Of a DNA stretch of 64,000 bases, positions 24,782-32,878 are shown piece by piece; within the stretch, counting starts at the first letter, position 1; each line of letters opens with the position of its first letter. The stretch covers positions 1 through 64,000 of the forward strand of contig JAABRD010000031.1 in the NCBI GenBank assembly GCA_011391085.1, written 5' to 3'. The position numbers were made by a program, and so were the translations under genes. Under the pieces are notes generated by a model that was given only the letters and a program-made list of their open reading frames with translations, made no database searches and was not told the origin of the DNA. The DNA is from Thiotrichaceae bacterium. Lineage in GTDB: Bacteria > Pseudomonadota > Gammaproteobacteria > Beggiatoales > Beggiatoaceae.

Positions 24782-26203
24782 TCAAACCGAAACAAACTTC
24801 GCCAGTAACATACATCCGACACTACAACCGATGATAAACCAACTGGCTAAATCTGTCAAGGCAAATTCGATGGGATCATCTGACATTTGTCCACGTCTGG
24901 CTAGAAACCACATACGTGTTACCCAGTAGAGTAACAAAGGGCAAATCATCCATAACATGAAGGGGGCCTCGTAAAGCATTTTAACTTCTCTGCTGTTGAT
25001 ATACAGAGAAAACACTAAGACGGCTAAATAGCCACTGGTGGGACCAACACTGGCTATCAGTTCGCGGTCATCGACGGTGTAGTTACGATGTTTAATCGAT
25101 TTGCGCCCCGTCAGTTGCAACAGTTCCACATAGCGTTTGAGGAAGGCTAAACTGATAAAGATAAACATCGAAAATGCGAGTAGCCAAGCCGAAATATCTA
25201 AATCTACGGCTATCGTTCCGGCAATAATGCGAAGGGTGTATAAACCAGCTAACACAATGATGTCAATTATCATTTTACCTTTTAGATAAAAGGAGTAACT
25301 GAGGGTTGTCAACAGGTACACACCTAACATTCCGCTAAACAACTCAGAAAGTTTCCATAGAGAAATGGTGAAACTACAGACCACTAAAAAAGTGAAGAGA
25401 AGGAGACCATATTGGATGGGTAACTGTCCAGACGCAAAGGGACGATGTTTTTTTTTGGTATGAATCCGATCCGCCGCGAGGTCGAGTAGGTCATTTAAAA
25501 TGTAACCGGCAGAGGCCACGAGACTGAAAGTCAGAAAAGCTAACAACGCTTCCGTTATTTTGGTGAAATCCATGAATTGATGAGATAACGCCAGCGGGAC
25601 GAACACCAGAATATTTTTAACCCACTGGTGGACCCGCAGTGCTTTTAGCCACACTTTAAAATTGCGTGGGGGCGTGGTAAAAAGCCGTTCCGGGGGACAA
25701 GGAATCTGTTTTAACAAGGCGCGACTTGGGGCCACCAGGAAGCAGTGACGGGCTGCTTGAAAAATGGGTACATCTGCGTTGGAATCGCCCATATAGTCGT
25801 ATTCCCCAAAACGTTGTAACAAAGCGTCGCGTTTGGTGACGCCTTTCATATTGGTATGGGCATTGCTGGCTATCACTTCCTCAAAAAATTTTAAGTGGTT
25901 AGCTACCGCCATCGCAATACTTTCGTGGGCTGCGGTGGCCAATACCAATTTCTGACCTTTGGCCAGTTGTTGCTGTAAAAACTCTACTACACTGTCATGG
26001 TAGGGCAGAAGGGTGACGTTCAATGATACCCGTTGGGCAATTTGATGTTTCAAATAAGCTTTGCCTTTGAGTAACCAAATCGGAAGCCAAAATAGGAAGA
26101 GAGGGTTTCTCCTCAATAACAACATCAAACTTTCATAGAGGGTATCTGTGGCAACGAGAGTACCATCGAGGTCAACGCATAGAGGGGGAAGAGTGTTTTT
26201 CAT
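24782..26203 (-). CDS. HAD-phosphatase / UbiA prenyltransferase fusion
   Basis: About 473 residues. The N-terminal HAD domain (about residues 1-190) has CVDLDGTLVATD (nucleophile DxDGT), the LATAAHES threonine motif and GDSNADVPIF (metal-binding aspartates). The C-terminal UbiA domain has about nine transmembrane helices and the Asp-rich prenyl-diphosphate site NDLLDLAADRIHTKKKHRP (about 237-255). The UbiA part resembles decaprenyl-phosphate phosphoribosyltransferase. HAD-UbiA fusions suggest a coupled transfer-and-dephosphorylation step on a polyprenyl-linked sugar, relevant to surface glycans. No DprE1/DprE2-like genes are in the window. Confidence 0.8.
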   Translation of the reverse strand: MKNTLPPLCVDLDGTLVATDTLYESLMLLLRRNPLFLFWLPIWLLKGKAYLKHQIAQRVSLNVTLLPYHDSVVEFLQQQLAKGQKLVLATAAHESIAMAVANHLKFFEEVIASNAHTNMKGVTKRDALLQRFGEYDYMGDSNADVPIFQAARHCFLVAPSRALLKQIPCPPERLFTTPPRNFKVWLKALRVHQWVKNILVFVPLALSHQFMDFTKITEALLAFLTFSLVASAGYILNDLLDLAADRIHTKKKHRPFASGQLPIQYGLLLFTFLVVCSFTISLWKLSELFSGMLGVYLLTTLSYSFYLKGKMIIDIIVLAGLYTLRIIAGTIAVDLDISAWLLAFSMFIFISLAFLKRYVELLQLTGRKSIKHRNYTVDDRELIASVGPTSGYLAVLVFSLYINSREVKMLYEAPFMLWMICPLLLYWVTRMWFLARRGQMSDDPIEFALTDLASWFIIGCSVGCMLLAKFVSV

Positions 26204-26262
26204 GGTCAATGAGAAATAGAGTGAATAAGAAATGGAGTGAATAAAAAACGAGATAATAGTTC

Positions 26263-26320
26263 AGGAGTCCAAAACGTAGCTGTGTGTGTGCCATCGACAA
26301 AACTACGCTTTGGACTCCTG
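26263..26320. repeat. AGGAGTCCAAAACGTAG...CTACGCTTTGGACTCCT hairpin
   Basis: Inverted arms of about 17 bases around a GTGTGTGTGCCATCGAC interior. It sits between the UbiA gene start and the small gene at 26338. Confidence 0.75.
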
Positions 26321-26337
26321 GAGTTGAAGTGTACCCC

Positions 26338-26601
26338 TCAGTGGTTTAGAACTTCATATTGCGACTGTTTGTCCCGTACTTCCTGCGCTAAGGTTCGCAA
26401 TCCACTTAACACTTTTACAAAGGCTTGCCGTCTTTGTTCTTGCGCTTGAGTTATCAACATTTCAAACACACTGTCTGCTTCATCAGTCAATAATTGTGGA
26501 TGTTGCAAGAACACCTGAACACTCTCTTGAGGCGTAGAAACTTGCAGTAATTTTTGTAAAGCCACTTGAATGGCTTGCCGATCATTTGGGTCTAAGTTCA
26601 C
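26338..26601 (-). CDS. Small LLTDEAD-motif protein, 87 residues
   Basis: All-helical, hydrophilic, with the motif VQVFLQHPQLLTDEADSVFE (about residues 28-47) and A..Q.RRQAFVKVLSGLRTL after it. It is a paralogue of the gene immediately upstream (26668-26946), which has the same core in 'VLQKYPVLLTDEADLLL'. This helical repeat is commonly seen preceding TPR/CHAT domains in multicellular bacteria; here it is free-standing. Function unknown; possibly a protein-interaction module. It lies 66 bases downstream of its paralogue. Confidence 0.6.
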   Translation of the reverse strand: MNLDPNDRQAIQVALQKLLQVSTPQESVQVFLQHPQLLTDEADSVFEMLITQAQEQRRQAFVKVLSGLRTLAQEVRDKQSQYEVLNH

Positions 26602-26667
26602 AAAGTATCCTTTTATGGTTGCAGGTAACGGTGGCTATTGTCCAACGATTTAAGCGGGTCAGTAACC

Positions 26668-26946
26668 CTAAGATGATTTCGACATAGTGGAGGTTTTCTC
26701 CTCCTGTTCTTGTCGCACACTACGAATGAAATTCCGACGTTCATCCAATCCTGATGCGGCATCTTCCATGCCTTGTTGTCTGGCATCATGGATCAGAGAA
26801 GACAATAACAGGTCAGCTTCATCCGTGAGTAACACCGGATATTTTTGTAAGACCTTCTCCGCCTGTTTTAAGGTCGTCGTTTTCATAAAACTGGTCAAAG
26901 CCGTCGACACATTTTGTGAACCTTCTGAAAAGTTGTGTGGTTCCAT
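26668..26946 (-). CDS. Small LLTDEAD-motif protein, 92 residues
   Basis: Starts at the ATG at 26946 with GGAG seven bases upstream; the frame continues to a TTG at 26958. The core EKVLQKYPVLLTDEADLLLS (about residues 33-52) aligns with the neighbouring 87-residue protein, followed by DARQQGMEDAASGLDERRNF. The C-terminal tail is Lys/Ser-rich. The hydrogenase-like gene at 27006 ends 59 bases before its start, so the three may be one transcript. Function unknown. Confidence 0.6.
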   Translation of the reverse strand: MEPHNFSEGSQNVSTALTSFMKTTTLKQAEKVLQKYPVLLTDEADLLLSSLIHDARQQGMEDAASGLDERRNFIRSVRQEQEEKTSTMSKSS

Positions 26947-27005
26947 AACTTTCTCCAAAATTCCTAAGTGTTTGGGTGGTCAGGTAGGCAACGTCGTTAC
27001 CTACC

Positions 27006-27512
27006 CTACTTTTGCGAAATCAATCCAAGAATCCCCTTGACCAATTCCAAGGGAGTGGGGGGACAACCTTTAACTATTCCATCTACTGGAATGACATTGT
27101 GTACTGCACCGCAACTGGCATAAGAGGCCCCAAATTCTCCTCCATCGGCAGCACAGGTGCCTGCGGCTAAGACTAACTTAGGATGGGGCGTGGCCTCGTA
27201 AGTGCGCAATAAAGCAGTTTCCATGTGTTTAGACACAGGACCAGTCACTAACAACATATCGGCATGACGTGGGGACGCCACAAAATGTATTCCAAAGCGT
27301 TCCACGTCATAATAAGAATTATTCAGCGCGTGAATTTCTAATTCACAGCCATTACAAGAACCGGCATCAACTTGACGAATGGCTAAACTGCCGGCAAAAC
27401 AACGTTTTATCTCGTCATGGAGTTGAATGCCCAGAGGTTCCAACGTCTCGTCTTTAGGAAGCGGTTCTGTGATGATACCAACTTTGCGAATTTTATTGAA
27501 GATTCTAAGCAT
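27006..27512 (-). CDS. Orphan hydrogenase/complex-I-type small subunit (HyfI/HycG/NuoB-like)
   Basis: 168 residues. Four cysteines ligate a proximal [4Fe-4S] cluster in this family: C53 and C56 (GSCNGCELEI), C120 (AAGTCAADGG) and C150 (VKGCPPTP). The sequence ERFGIHFVASPRHADMLLVT is closer to membrane-bound group-4 hydrogenases (HyfI/HycG/MbhJ) than to standard NuoB. Partners (large catalytic subunit, antiporter-like subunits) are not in the window; upstream are only repeats. It could be the last gene of an interrupted operon, a relic or a free regulatory subunit. No clear Shine-Dalgarno. Confidence 0.75.
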   Translation of the reverse strand: MLRIFNKIRKVGIITEPLPKDETLEPLGIQLHDEIKRCFAGSLAIRQVDAGSCNGCELEIHALNNSYYDVERFGIHFVASPRHADMLLVTGPVSKHMETALLRTYEATPHPKLVLAAGTCAADGGEFGASYASCGAVHNVIPVDGIVKGCPPTPLELVKGILGLISQK

Positions 27513-27574
27513 GTTTGTCTGGTCTATTTTGAAAAAGATAAAAATGACAAGAATTATGGATTAGATATAAATAG

Positions 27575-27630
27575 TCTGGAACGCAATAAGCATGATTGCG
27601 AACAGTGCAATCATTTTTATTGCACTCCAG
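27575..27630. repeat. TCTGGAACGCAATAAG inverted-repeat element, copy 1
   Basis: The ends TCTGGAACGCAATAAGCATG and ATTTTTATTGCACTCCAG are imperfect inverse copies, with ATTGCG-AACA-GTGCAAT in the centre. A more complete copy lies at 49198-49271. Confidence 0.6.
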
Positions 27631-27800
27631 TCACGTTTGAGTATACGTCAAAACTCGCTAGAACGCAATAAGCATGATTACAATTTTCCAGAAACTACCT
27701 CTAAATAATTGAAAAATGGTTATGACTACTTTATATTTAGACGACATCCATAATGCGATCAGAAACTGAGTTTCTTTGATATTTTTGCAAATCCTATTAT

Positions 27801-28004
27801 GGTGGACTAGAGGCGGAAGCCGGTGGCAAGGGCACGTTACCCAGCCGGTGGACTAGAGGCGGAAGCCGGTGGCAAGGGCACGTTACCCAGCCGGTGGACT
27901 AGAGGCTTCAGCCGGTGGCAAGGGCACGTTACCCAGCCGGTGGACTAGAGGCGGAAGCCGGTGGCAAGGGCACGTTACCTGGCTAAAGCCTCCACTCCAG
28001 CCGG
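27801..28004. repeat. four 46-bp tandem units of the GGACTAGAGGC repeat
   Basis: Units start at 27801, 27847, 27893 and 27939, each GGTGGACTAGAGGCGGAAGC, then CGGTGGCAAGGGCACGTTAC, then CCAGCC. They are followed by an inverted copy (GGCTAAAGCCTCCACTCCAGCCGG). They end about 55 bases before the TPR-glycosyltransferase start. Confidence 0.85.
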
Positions 28005-28060
28005 ATTTTATTCATTATTCATTATCCGTTATCCATTTTCAACTCACTTCATTAAAAAAT

Positions 28061-30346
28061 ATGAACAACCGTAATCAACCCTGCCCCTGTGGCAGTGGTA
28101 AAAAATTTAAACACTGTTGTGGCGACCTCAATAAACAAGCCGCCGTAGCCTCCGCACCGACTGGTCAAGAAGTGACTATTCCAAACGCCCTAGTAATGGC
28201 CTTGCAATGTCAAGAGAACGGACAGTGGCGAGAAGCAGAGTACATCTATCGGCAAGTTTTACAGGCGAGACCTGATTTGGCCGAGGCCCATAATGAATTA
28301 GGGAATGTCTTGGAAGCCCAAAATCGAATTGAAGAAGCGATTCGGTCTTATCAACAGGCGGTACAAGTCAACCCCAAGTTTGCCATCGCTTACAGTAGTC
28401 TAGGGTACGTTCTAGGCAAGCGAGGAAACTTTAAAGACGCCATCACCGCCTATCGACATGCCATTGACCTAGAACCTGACTTTGTCGAAGTTCAAAATAA
28501 TTTGGGGTGTGCATTGCATCTTCAGAACCAGTTTGAAGAAGCGATTGCGCATCTGGAGAAAGCGTTGCAACTGCGTCCTGATTTTGTCGAAGCCTCTAAT
28601 AATTTGGGCAACGTCTTCCTATCCCAAGGTCAATTTGCGAAAGCTGAATTGTGTTATCGACATGCCCTGCAAATCAAACCGGATTTTGCCGAAGCTTGGA
28701 GTAATCTCGGTTCTGCCCTGATCAATCAAGAGAAATATGAAGAAGCCGTCACCGCCTACCAACAAACGTTACAATGGCAACCGGAACGGGCCAATGCCTA
28801 TCGTGGTTTGGGTGATGTGTATCGCTTGCAAGGCTTGCTTGAAGAAGCGAAAGCCAGTTACGGTCAAGCCTTGATTTTGAAACCTAGCGACGTGGGTGCC
28901 CAGATTCGCCGGGCGACCTTGGTGCCAGTCATCATGGAATCTAAAAAAGACATCGCCAAATCTCGTGAGGCTGTGGTGGAAGGTATCAACCAGTTGTTAA
29001 ACAGCAATATTCACTTCCAAGACCCTTTTGAAGAAGGCGGAGTCACCCATTTTTTCCTCGTCTATCAAGGTCAAAATGATCGGAACTTGCAAGTGAATCT
29101 GGCAATTCTGTATGAATATGCCTGCCCCTCACTCTTGTACACTGCCCCCCATTGCCCGCCAGATATAAAGGCCCGCCATGACCAGAAACCGTCGGGAAAC
29201 TTTTTGACTCTCCTTCTCGACAATTTTGGACCTTCCTTCTTACGCAAAAGCGTTTCACCACCGTCGCGTAAAATCAAAATTGGTTTCATGTCTCACTTCT
29301 TTAAGAATCATACCATTGGTAAAGTGTTTCGTGGACTGATTGCCAACTTGTCCCGTGACTGGTTTACCGTCCACGTCTTTTTTGTGTCACCTGTGCAGGA
29401 TGACATTTACCAGTTTATTCAAGAACATGCCGATGCTACCACCACTTTACCTCTCCAGTTAACTGAAGCCAGACAACTCATTGCCAATCAACAATTAGAT
29501 GTGTTAGTCTATACTGACATTGGCATGGATACGTTCACCTATTTCTTAGCTTTTGCTAGACTCGCGCCTGTGCAATGTACGACTTGGGGACATCCGGTGA
29601 CGACAGGGATTCGGAACATAGATTATTATATCTCCAGCCGCTACCTAGAACCACCTGAAGACTATCAAACGCATTACAGTGAACGAGTGGAGTTGTTAAA
29701 CAGTTTGTTGACTTTCTACTACAAACCTACCTTCCCTGCGCCTCTGAAACCGCGCAGTCATTTCGGGTTGACCGACCCGCAACATATTTATTTATGTCCT
29801 CAAACGCTGTTTAAATTGCACCCCGATTTTGACCTAATGATGGCTGATATTCTCAAAGGTGACCCACAAGGTCAAGTCGTCTTAGTAGAAGGACTGGATC
29901 GTCATTGGGGTGAGTCACTGAAAACCCGTTTGCAACGCACGGTGCCAGAGGTGATAGAACGTATCGTGTTTCTCCCCAGACAAACTTTTGACGACTATCT
30001 CAATTTGATAGCCATCGCCGACGTGATGCTAGACCCTTGTTATTTTGGTGGCGGTAGCACCACGTATGAAGCCATTGCGGTGGGCATTCCCATCGTCACC
30101 TACCCCTCCGCTTTCATGCGGGGACGTTTTGCGTATGGTTGTTACAAACGCATGGGCGTATTAGATTGTGTAGCAGACTCGCCACAACGTTATGTAGAAA
30201 TTGCCCTCCAGTTGGGAACTGACCCCTCTTATCGCGAAAAAATTCGCAACAAATTGTTGAAACACCATCACCTCCTCTATGAGGACAAGGAAGTGATACG
30301 GGAATTTGAACGATTTTTTGTAGAAACTTGGCGGAAAGTACAATGA
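28061..30346 (+). CDS. SEC-C / TPR / GT41 O-GlcNAc-transferase-like protein
   Basis: 761 residues from the ATG at 28061; the longer frame upstream is translated repeats. Order: a SEC-C zinc motif (PCPCGSGKKFKHCCG, residues 7-21); about eight TPR repeats (about 45-290, consensus 'A...LG..L..Q...EEAI..Y..AL...PD'); then a GT41 catalytic region (about 395-755). That region has IKIGFMSHFFKNHTIGKVFRG, the VDY/IDYYISSRYLEP block and DPCYFGGGSTTYEAIAVGIP, the UDP-GlcNAc binding region of OGT enzymes. It is likely a cytosolic protein glycosyltransferase whose TPRs select substrates. The SEC-C addition, more usual in SecA and nuclease-associated proteins, is uncommon here. Confidence 0.8.
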   Translation: MNNRNQPCPCGSGKKFKHCCGDLNKQAAVASAPTGQEVTIPNALVMALQCQENGQWREAEYIYRQVLQARPDLAEAHNELGNVLEAQNRIEEAIRSYQQAVQVNPKFAIAYSSLGYVLGKRGNFKDAITAYRHAIDLEPDFVEVQNNLGCALHLQNQFEEAIAHLEKALQLRPDFVEASNNLGNVFLSQGQFAKAELCYRHALQIKPDFAEAWSNLGSALINQEKYEEAVTAYQQTLQWQPERANAYRGLGDVYRLQGLLEEAKASYGQALILKPSDVGAQIRRATLVPVIMESKKDIAKSREAVVEGINQLLNSNIHFQDPFEEGGVTHFFLVYQGQNDRNLQVNLAILYEYACPSLLYTAPHCPPDIKARHDQKPSGNFLTLLLDNFGPSFLRKSVSPPSRKIKIGFMSHFFKNHTIGKVFRGLIANLSRDWFTVHVFFVSPVQDDIYQFIQEHADATTTLPLQLTEARQLIANQQLDVLVYTDIGMDTFTYFLAFARLAPVQCTTWGHPVTTGIRNIDYYISSRYLEPPEDYQTHYSERVELLNSLLTFYYKPTFPAPLKPRSHFGLTDPQHIYLCPQTLFKLHPDFDLMMADILKGDPQGQVVLVEGLDRHWGESLKTRLQRTVPEVIERIVFLPRQTFDDYLNLIAIADVMLDPCYFGGGSTTYEAIAVGIPIVTYPSAFMRGRFAYGCYKRMGVLDCVADSPQRYVEIALQLGTDPSYREKIRNKLLKHHHLLYEDKEVIREFERFFVETWRKVQ

Positions 30347-30460
30347 AGCAGTATCCTCACACTCATCACACCCATCATAGTTCCCCTACTTCACTCCCGT
30401 TGGAGGGAGTGAGGCAATGTGGGTGATATAGTGATATTCCTACCGTTGTATACCATCCTC

Positions 30461-30535
30461 GTAGGGTGGATTAAGCGAAGCGTATCCACCATCTGTCAGG
30501 AGTCTGGTGGATACGCTTCGCTTAATCCACCCTAC
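30461..30535. repeat. GTAGGGTGGATTAAGCGAAG inverted repeat, copy 1
   Basis: Perfect 30-base arms (30461-30490 and 30506-30535; GTAGGGTGGATTAAGCGAAG then CGTATCCACC) around a 15-base loop. A second copy is at 37381-37482. It is preceded at about 30400 by a 'GAGGCAATGTGGGTGATAT' fragment. Confidence 0.9.
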
Positions 30536-30592
30536 TTTAGAAGAATGAATGGTACAAAAGCAGAGGAATATCACTCACCAAGGTAACCCAAA

Positions 30593-31939
30593 ATGAAACT
30601 AAAATCCATCACTATAGAAAATTTCCGCGCCATTTCGAAAATGGAACTCCCGTTACATCCCCAACTGACTGTGCTAGTCGGCGACAACGCCGCCGGTAAG
30701 ACCACTATTCTCGACGCCATTGCGACAGGATTAGGCTTGATACCTACGCACTTAGGTGTCAAAGGGAAAACTTTTAACCAAAATGATATTCGTAAAATGA
30801 CCATTGATACCCAAGGAGAAGGGTCAAAAATCCAATTGATAGCAAGTAAAATCGCACCTTATGCCAGAATCACTTTGGAAAGTACCAATCAACTGATATG
30901 GGCTGTCACCAAAAAACGGAATAACGATGACCGAAACATTCCTGCGACCCCAGGTAAGAAAGCATTGTTTGCCTATTTGGATAACCTTCTCAATGACCTT
31001 GAGGAAGACAAACCCACTTTGTTACCTGCGATAGCCTATTATGGTACTGACCGTATGATATTGACTGCGACTTTCAAAAGGAATTTGAACAAGCTATTTT
31101 CTCGTGTGCAAGCCTTAGAAAACGCCCTCGCAGCGGCACCAAGTTTCACAACCATGTTGGAATGGTTTGCGCTATATGAGGACCTGGAACGTCGAGAACG
31201 AGAACGGGTCCGCGATTTCGGTTATACTTCCCCCTGGTTAAATGCGTTTCGAGATGCGGTCAAGTCAATGCTACCCGCTTGTTCCAACCCACGTACTCTG
31301 GTGCGTCCCACGCGCTTTGTCGCGGATTTTCAATATCTAAAAAACCGAACCGAAGTATTAAACATTGACAAACTCAGCGATGGTTATCGCGCCGCCTTAG
31401 TTGTAGTTATGGACCTCGCCCGGCGCATGATTCAAGCTAATTCGCATTTGGAAGAGAAAGCAGTTGTTGAATCGGAAGCGGTCGTGTTGATTGATGAAGT
31501 GGATTTACATTTACATCCGCAATGGCAACAACGAGTATTGGTGGACTTGATGCGCACGTTTCCCAAGGCGCAGTTCATTGTGACAACACATAGTCCACAG
31601 GTGTTGACCACCATCGATTCACAACACATTGTCATAGTAAAACGCGACGAAGGAATAACTGTTCATTCCCCCTCTTCCTCTTCTTATGGCGCAGAGAGTG
31701 GCAGAATGTTAGAAGAAATCCAGGGTGTTAGTCAAAGACCACCCGCCGATGTGAATGAGTTCTCCAAATGGCTTGAGGAATATCGTGACCTCATCAAACG
31801 AGGCGAAGGTGAATCTGACCTAGCTAAAGAAAAACGCCTGGAACTGAATCGTTTATCTCCACGAGACCCGGAATTATTGGCGGCTGATATGGAAATTCGG
31901 CGCAGACGGGTGCAACAACGGCTACTACAACCATCATGA
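30593..31939 (+). CDS. ptuA: Septu-like AAA/ABC-type ATPase (PtuA-like)
   Basis: 448 residues, an SMC/RecF-class ATPase. The N terminus IKNFRAI-like IENFRAISKMELPL precedes Walker A LVGDNAAGKTTIL (about residues 28-40). The ABC-like signature is LSDGYRA (about 262-268). Walker B is VVLIDEVDLHLHP (about 300-312) and the switch histidine is in FIVTTHSPQVL (about 330-340). The downstream gene overlaps by ATGA and encodes an HNH protein, the arrangement of Septu PtuA-PtuB anti-phage systems, where the ATPase restrains or activates the nuclease. No reverse transcriptase or retron RNA is seen beside it. An OLD/AbiEii-like ATPase is the alternative without the partner. Confidence 0.75.
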   Translation: MKLKSITIENFRAISKMELPLHPQLTVLVGDNAAGKTTILDAIATGLGLIPTHLGVKGKTFNQNDIRKMTIDTQGEGSKIQLIASKIAPYARITLESTNQLIWAVTKKRNNDDRNIPATPGKKALFAYLDNLLNDLEEDKPTLLPAIAYYGTDRMILTATFKRNLNKLFSRVQALENALAAAPSFTTMLEWFALYEDLERRERERVRDFGYTSPWLNAFRDAVKSMLPACSNPRTLVRPTRFVADFQYLKNRTEVLNIDKLSDGYRAALVVVMDLARRMIQANSHLEEKAVVESEAVVLIDEVDLHLHPQWQQRVLVDLMRTFPKAQFIVTTHSPQVLTTIDSQHIVIVKRDEGITVHSPSSSSYGAESGRMLEEIQGVSQRPPADVNEFSKWLEEYRDLIKRGEGESDLAKEKRLELNRLSPRDPELLAADMEIRRRRVQQRLLQPS

Positions 31940-32799
31940 AAAAGGTTAAGCAACTATCCGCGGCACCACCGAGTTTGTCGTCGAAACCCAATTTGTCGGA
32001 TTTTCTTAAAGACTATCCTCATACGACACGACACACCAATGATTGGGACGCCTTTAACAATCATCCAGCCAAAAAAGATTTACTGCAAGCATTGCATAAG
32101 GTTCAACATGGTCTATGTGCTTATTGTGAAATCAGTCTGATGGTGTCAAGCAATGGAACGTCTATTGATGACCGCCAAATTGAACATTTCCACCCTAAAT
32201 CAGACATCCCTCATGCGACAGATTGGATGTTTGAGTTAAGCAATCTCTTTGCAACTTGCTTGGGTGGTGAATCAAAGAATCGGTTCGGCGTAGGGTCAAA
32301 ATTTAAGGACGAAGGACATTATTTGGAACCTGCTAAAGACAACTATTCCTGCGGTAAAGCGAAGGAAGCTGAGGTTTTAGATACTAAGATTTTAAAACCC
32401 AGCGAATTGCCGGCTTCACCTCCATTATTCACCTTTTCTACCATGGATGGTTCAATCAATGTAAATCAAGCCAACTGCAAAGTGGCAGAGATTGAGTCGC
32501 AAAAGGTTCAAAACACCATAGACAAATTAAATCTTGATTGTCGACGCCTGCGCAATCAACGCAAGAAACTCTTGCAAAGTTTAGAAAAGGAAGTCAGAGA
32601 ATTAGGTAAGGAAGTTCTGTCTAAACCTGGCGAAGAGTTGAGTGATGAAGAACTGGAATGGTTAAAGGCCGAGTTGGTTAAGGAGTTTTTTCAGATGGAA
32701 AAAGACGGTTCAATACCTGAATTTTTCTCGACGGTTCGTGATTTTTTTGGGAATCATGCAGAAACCATTCTCTCGCAACCTCCCCAAGAGTGGATATAA
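31936..32799 (+). CDS. ptuB: Septu-like HNH endonuclease (PtuB-like)
   Basis: 287 residues, overlapping the ATPase gene by four bases (ATGA), so translation is coupled. The HNH fold is marked by GLCAYCEISL (zinc or structural CxxC, about residues 56-65), RQIEHFHPKS (catalytic His, about 79-88), and ELSNLFATCLG (the N of HNH, about 96-106), followed by a later cysteine in YSCGKAKE. The C-terminal 90 residues are charged and helical. In known Septu systems PtuB cleaves nucleic acids upon phage infection. Assignment rests on motif plus neighbour and would be secured by profile search. Confidence 0.75.
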   Translation: MKKVKQLSAAPPSLSSKPNLSDFLKDYPHTTRHTNDWDAFNNHPAKKDLLQALHKVQHGLCAYCEISLMVSSNGTSIDDRQIEHFHPKSDIPHATDWMFELSNLFATCLGGESKNRFGVGSKFKDEGHYLEPAKDNYSCGKAKEAEVLDTKILKPSELPASPPLFTFSTMDGSINVNQANCKVAEIESQKVQNTIDKLNLDCRRLRNQRKKLLQSLEKEVRELGKEVLSKPGEELSDEELEWLKAELVKEFFQMEKDGSIPEFFSTVRDFFGNHAETILSQPPQEWI

Positions 32800-32806
32800 G
32801 TGAAAT

Positions 32807-32834
32807 GGAGTCCCAAAACCGGTTTTGGGACTCC
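32807..32834. terminator. perfect 28-bp palindrome after the Septu-like genes
   Basis: GGAGTCCCAAAACC joined directly to GGTTTTGGGACTCC, eight bases after the ptuB-like stop. It is a member of the dispersed AGTCCCAAAAC family placed where a bidirectional terminator for ptuB and purD would be. Confidence 0.5.
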
Positions 32835-32854
32835 TAAATAACACCTGTTCCATC

Positions 32855-32878
32855 GGACTAGAGGCTTCAGCCGGTGGT
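32855..32878. repeat. GGACTAGAGGCTTCAGCCGG repeat forming the purD gene end
   Basis: A single copy. On the minus strand its ACC-GGC-TGA is the last codons and stop of purD. Confidence 0.8.

Larger units (their letters stand above)
27513..28060. other. non-coding stretch with MITE-like element and 46-bp tandem repeats
   Basis: Contains the TCTGGAACGCAATAAG element (27575-27630), a partial copy at 27659-27680, 'AGAAACTGAGTTTCTTT' text near 27766, and the four 46-bp units. No gene is seen; a reading frame through the repeats is an extension of the downstream gene and is rejected. Confidence 0.7.

Noticed and set aside
27869-28060. 64-codon N-terminal extension of the TPR/GT41 gene
   Set aside because: The extension translates the 46-bp repeats and neighbouring AT-rich text; the SEC-C motif begins right after the ATG at 28061.
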